A stretch of 5,104 nucleotides of DNA from an uncultured Lysobacteraceae bacterium (GTDB taxonomy: Bacteria > Pseudomonadota > Gammaproteobacteria > Xanthomonadales > Rhodanobacteraceae), in NCBI GenBank assembly GCA_946482585.1, contig CAMLSI010000387.1, forward strand, positions 1-5,104, in the 5' to 3' direction. Positions 4,629-5,104 of this stretch are shown piece by piece; the first letter of the stretch is position 1; the number at the start of each line of letters is the position of its first letter. A program made the translations under genes and the position numbers. The notes beneath the pieces were generated by a model that was not told where the DNA came from, ran no database searches, and saw only the letters and a program-made list of their open reading frames with translations.

Positions 4629-5069
4629 TCAGGGCGTCGCCGCGTCGCGCGCGACCACGCGCACGCTGTAGGCACTGACCGCGAAGTCGGCGTCGCGACA
4701 GGTCGCCCGAACCACGAATTCGCCCGCGCGCGTCGCGAGGAATGTCGCCGGCGCGGCGTAGCCGCGCGCGTCGGTGCGCAGCCGGGTGGGTTGCACGACT
4801 GCGTCCCGCGTCGCCGCGCCGCTCGTGTCGAGCACATCGAGTTCGATCGTGATGCTGGGACGCGGCGTCGCGGACCCCGTATCCGTGACGAGCAGCCACA
4901 GCGAGAGGGGCGTCACCGTATCGGTGCGCAGTATCGCCGCCGCGCGCGGCGCGCGCGGCGGCGCGATGCCGCTGCCGATCCGGAGATCGACCGCGAGCCC
5001 GCGCTGCGGCGAATCCGGCCTCGGCGCGGCACTGCACCCGGCGAGCAGGGCGGCCATGACCGAAATCAT
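4629..5069 (-). CDS. Putative lipoprotein with Ig-like beta domain (5' end uncertain)
   Basis: Reading from the ATG at 5069 gives 146 residues beginning MISVMAALLAGC, with a lipobox (LLAG before Cys12) for lipid anchoring. After a Pro/Arg-rich linker (residues ~13-45) comes a probable beta-sandwich: LSLWLLVTDTGS, PSITIELDVLDTSGAA, then LRTDARGYAAPATFLATRAGEFVVRATCRDADFAVSAYSVRV. The last stretch resembles bacterial Ig-like (Big_1/invasin-type) repeats (TDxxGxA...AGxxxVxA). From 5069 the signal peptide lacks a basic n-region and no ribosome site precedes it. The frame stays open to the window edge, with an Arg seven to eight codons upstream, so the true start probably lies beyond 5104. It is the first visible gene of the - strand run, 68 bases before small protein B. 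It would act at the cell envelope; its role relative to the peptidases is unknown. Confidence 0.75.
   Translation of the reverse strand: MISVMAALLAGCSAAPRPDSPQRGLAVDLRIGSGIAPPRAPRAAAILRTDTVTPLSLWLLVTDTGSATPRPSITIELDVLDTSGAATRDAVVQPTRLRTDARGYAAPATFLATRAGEFVVRATCRDADFAVSAYSVRVVARDAATP
4935..4963. repeat. Perfect 13-bp GC inverted repeat inside the lipoprotein gene
   Basis: CGCCGCCGCGCGC (4935-4947) and GCGCGCGGCGGCG (4951-4963) are perfect reverse complements around a GGC spacer. They lie in the codons for the Pro/Arg/Ala linker (APPRAPRAAA). The structure is exact, but its context is a low-complexity GC-rich linker, so a function at DNA or RNA level is uncertain. Confidence 0.6.
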
Positions 5070-5104
5070 GAGGTGTCCGCATCGAGACGGCCCTGTCGCG
5101 GGTC

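Noticed and set aside
2784..4837. Long open frames on the - strand out of phase with peptidase B (Arg/Pro-rich products up to 558 residues)
   Set aside because: The 3161-4837 frame contains peptidase B only from 4180 onward; its upstream part is Arg-rich shadow sequence over small protein B and the lipoprotein. The 2784-4316 frame is entirely out of phase. The ATGA start at 4180 is better supported.
4561..5082. Extension of small protein B upstream to a start at 5082
   Set aside because: The added residues are Arg/Ala-rich and out of phase with the lipoprotein, which has a lipobox and Ig-like pattern. A good ribosome site precedes the ATG at 4560.
1..5104. CRISPR array, tRNA/rRNA genes, insertion sequences or attachment sites
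   Set aside because: No regularly spaced direct repeats, no tRNA-like cloverleaf, no transposase or integrase frame, and no terminal inverted repeats flanking a mobile unit were seen.

Overview
The window is GC-rich, almost gap-free bacterial DNA. It carries eight protein genes: the 3' end of one on the + strand, then seven on the - strand running right to left. Codon use, GGAG-type ribosome sites, an ECF sigma factor and an Ig-like lipoprotein fit a GC-rich proteobacterium (perhaps a Xanthomonadales/Lysobacterales-like gammaproteobacterium). That placement is an inference from style; nothing here fixes the taxon.

Layout from the left. Positions 3-305 (+) encode the C-terminal part of a CHAT (caspase-like) peptidase with its catalytic-cysteine motif. 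It converges, across a 38-base gap, on the - strand cluster. Read in its direction of transcription, the cluster is: an Ig-like lipoprotein (5069 to 4629, probably starting beyond the window edge); small protein B (4560 to 4177); trypsin-like peptidase B (4180 to 3161); an ECF sigma-70 factor (3051 to 2443); a membrane-anchored anti-sigma-like protein (2446 to 1754); small protein A (1738 to 1403); trypsin-like peptidase A (1381 to 344). Two junctions are ATGA stop/start overlaps (small B/peptidase B and sigma/anti-sigma). The others are gaps of 15 to 109 bases.

The main observation is a repeated two-gene cassette, 'small protein + cytoplasmic trypsin-like peptidase', placed once before and once after the sigma/anti-sigma pair. 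The two peptidases are divergent paralogues with intact His-Asp-Ser triads. The two small proteins look unrelated in their bodies but end in the same ten residues, PDEGGDGDPK. Five of those ten codons differ synonymously and none changes an amino acid, so the tail appears to be conserved as protein. Together with the neighbouring CHAT peptidase and the sigma/anti-sigma switch, this suggests a multi-peptidase signalling or conflict system in which proteolysis could be coupled to transcription. The analogy is with CHAT-peptidase/sigma-factor circuits known from some type III CRISPR loci. No CRISPR repeats, nucleic-acid sensor or toxin is visible here, so the function remains a hypothesis.
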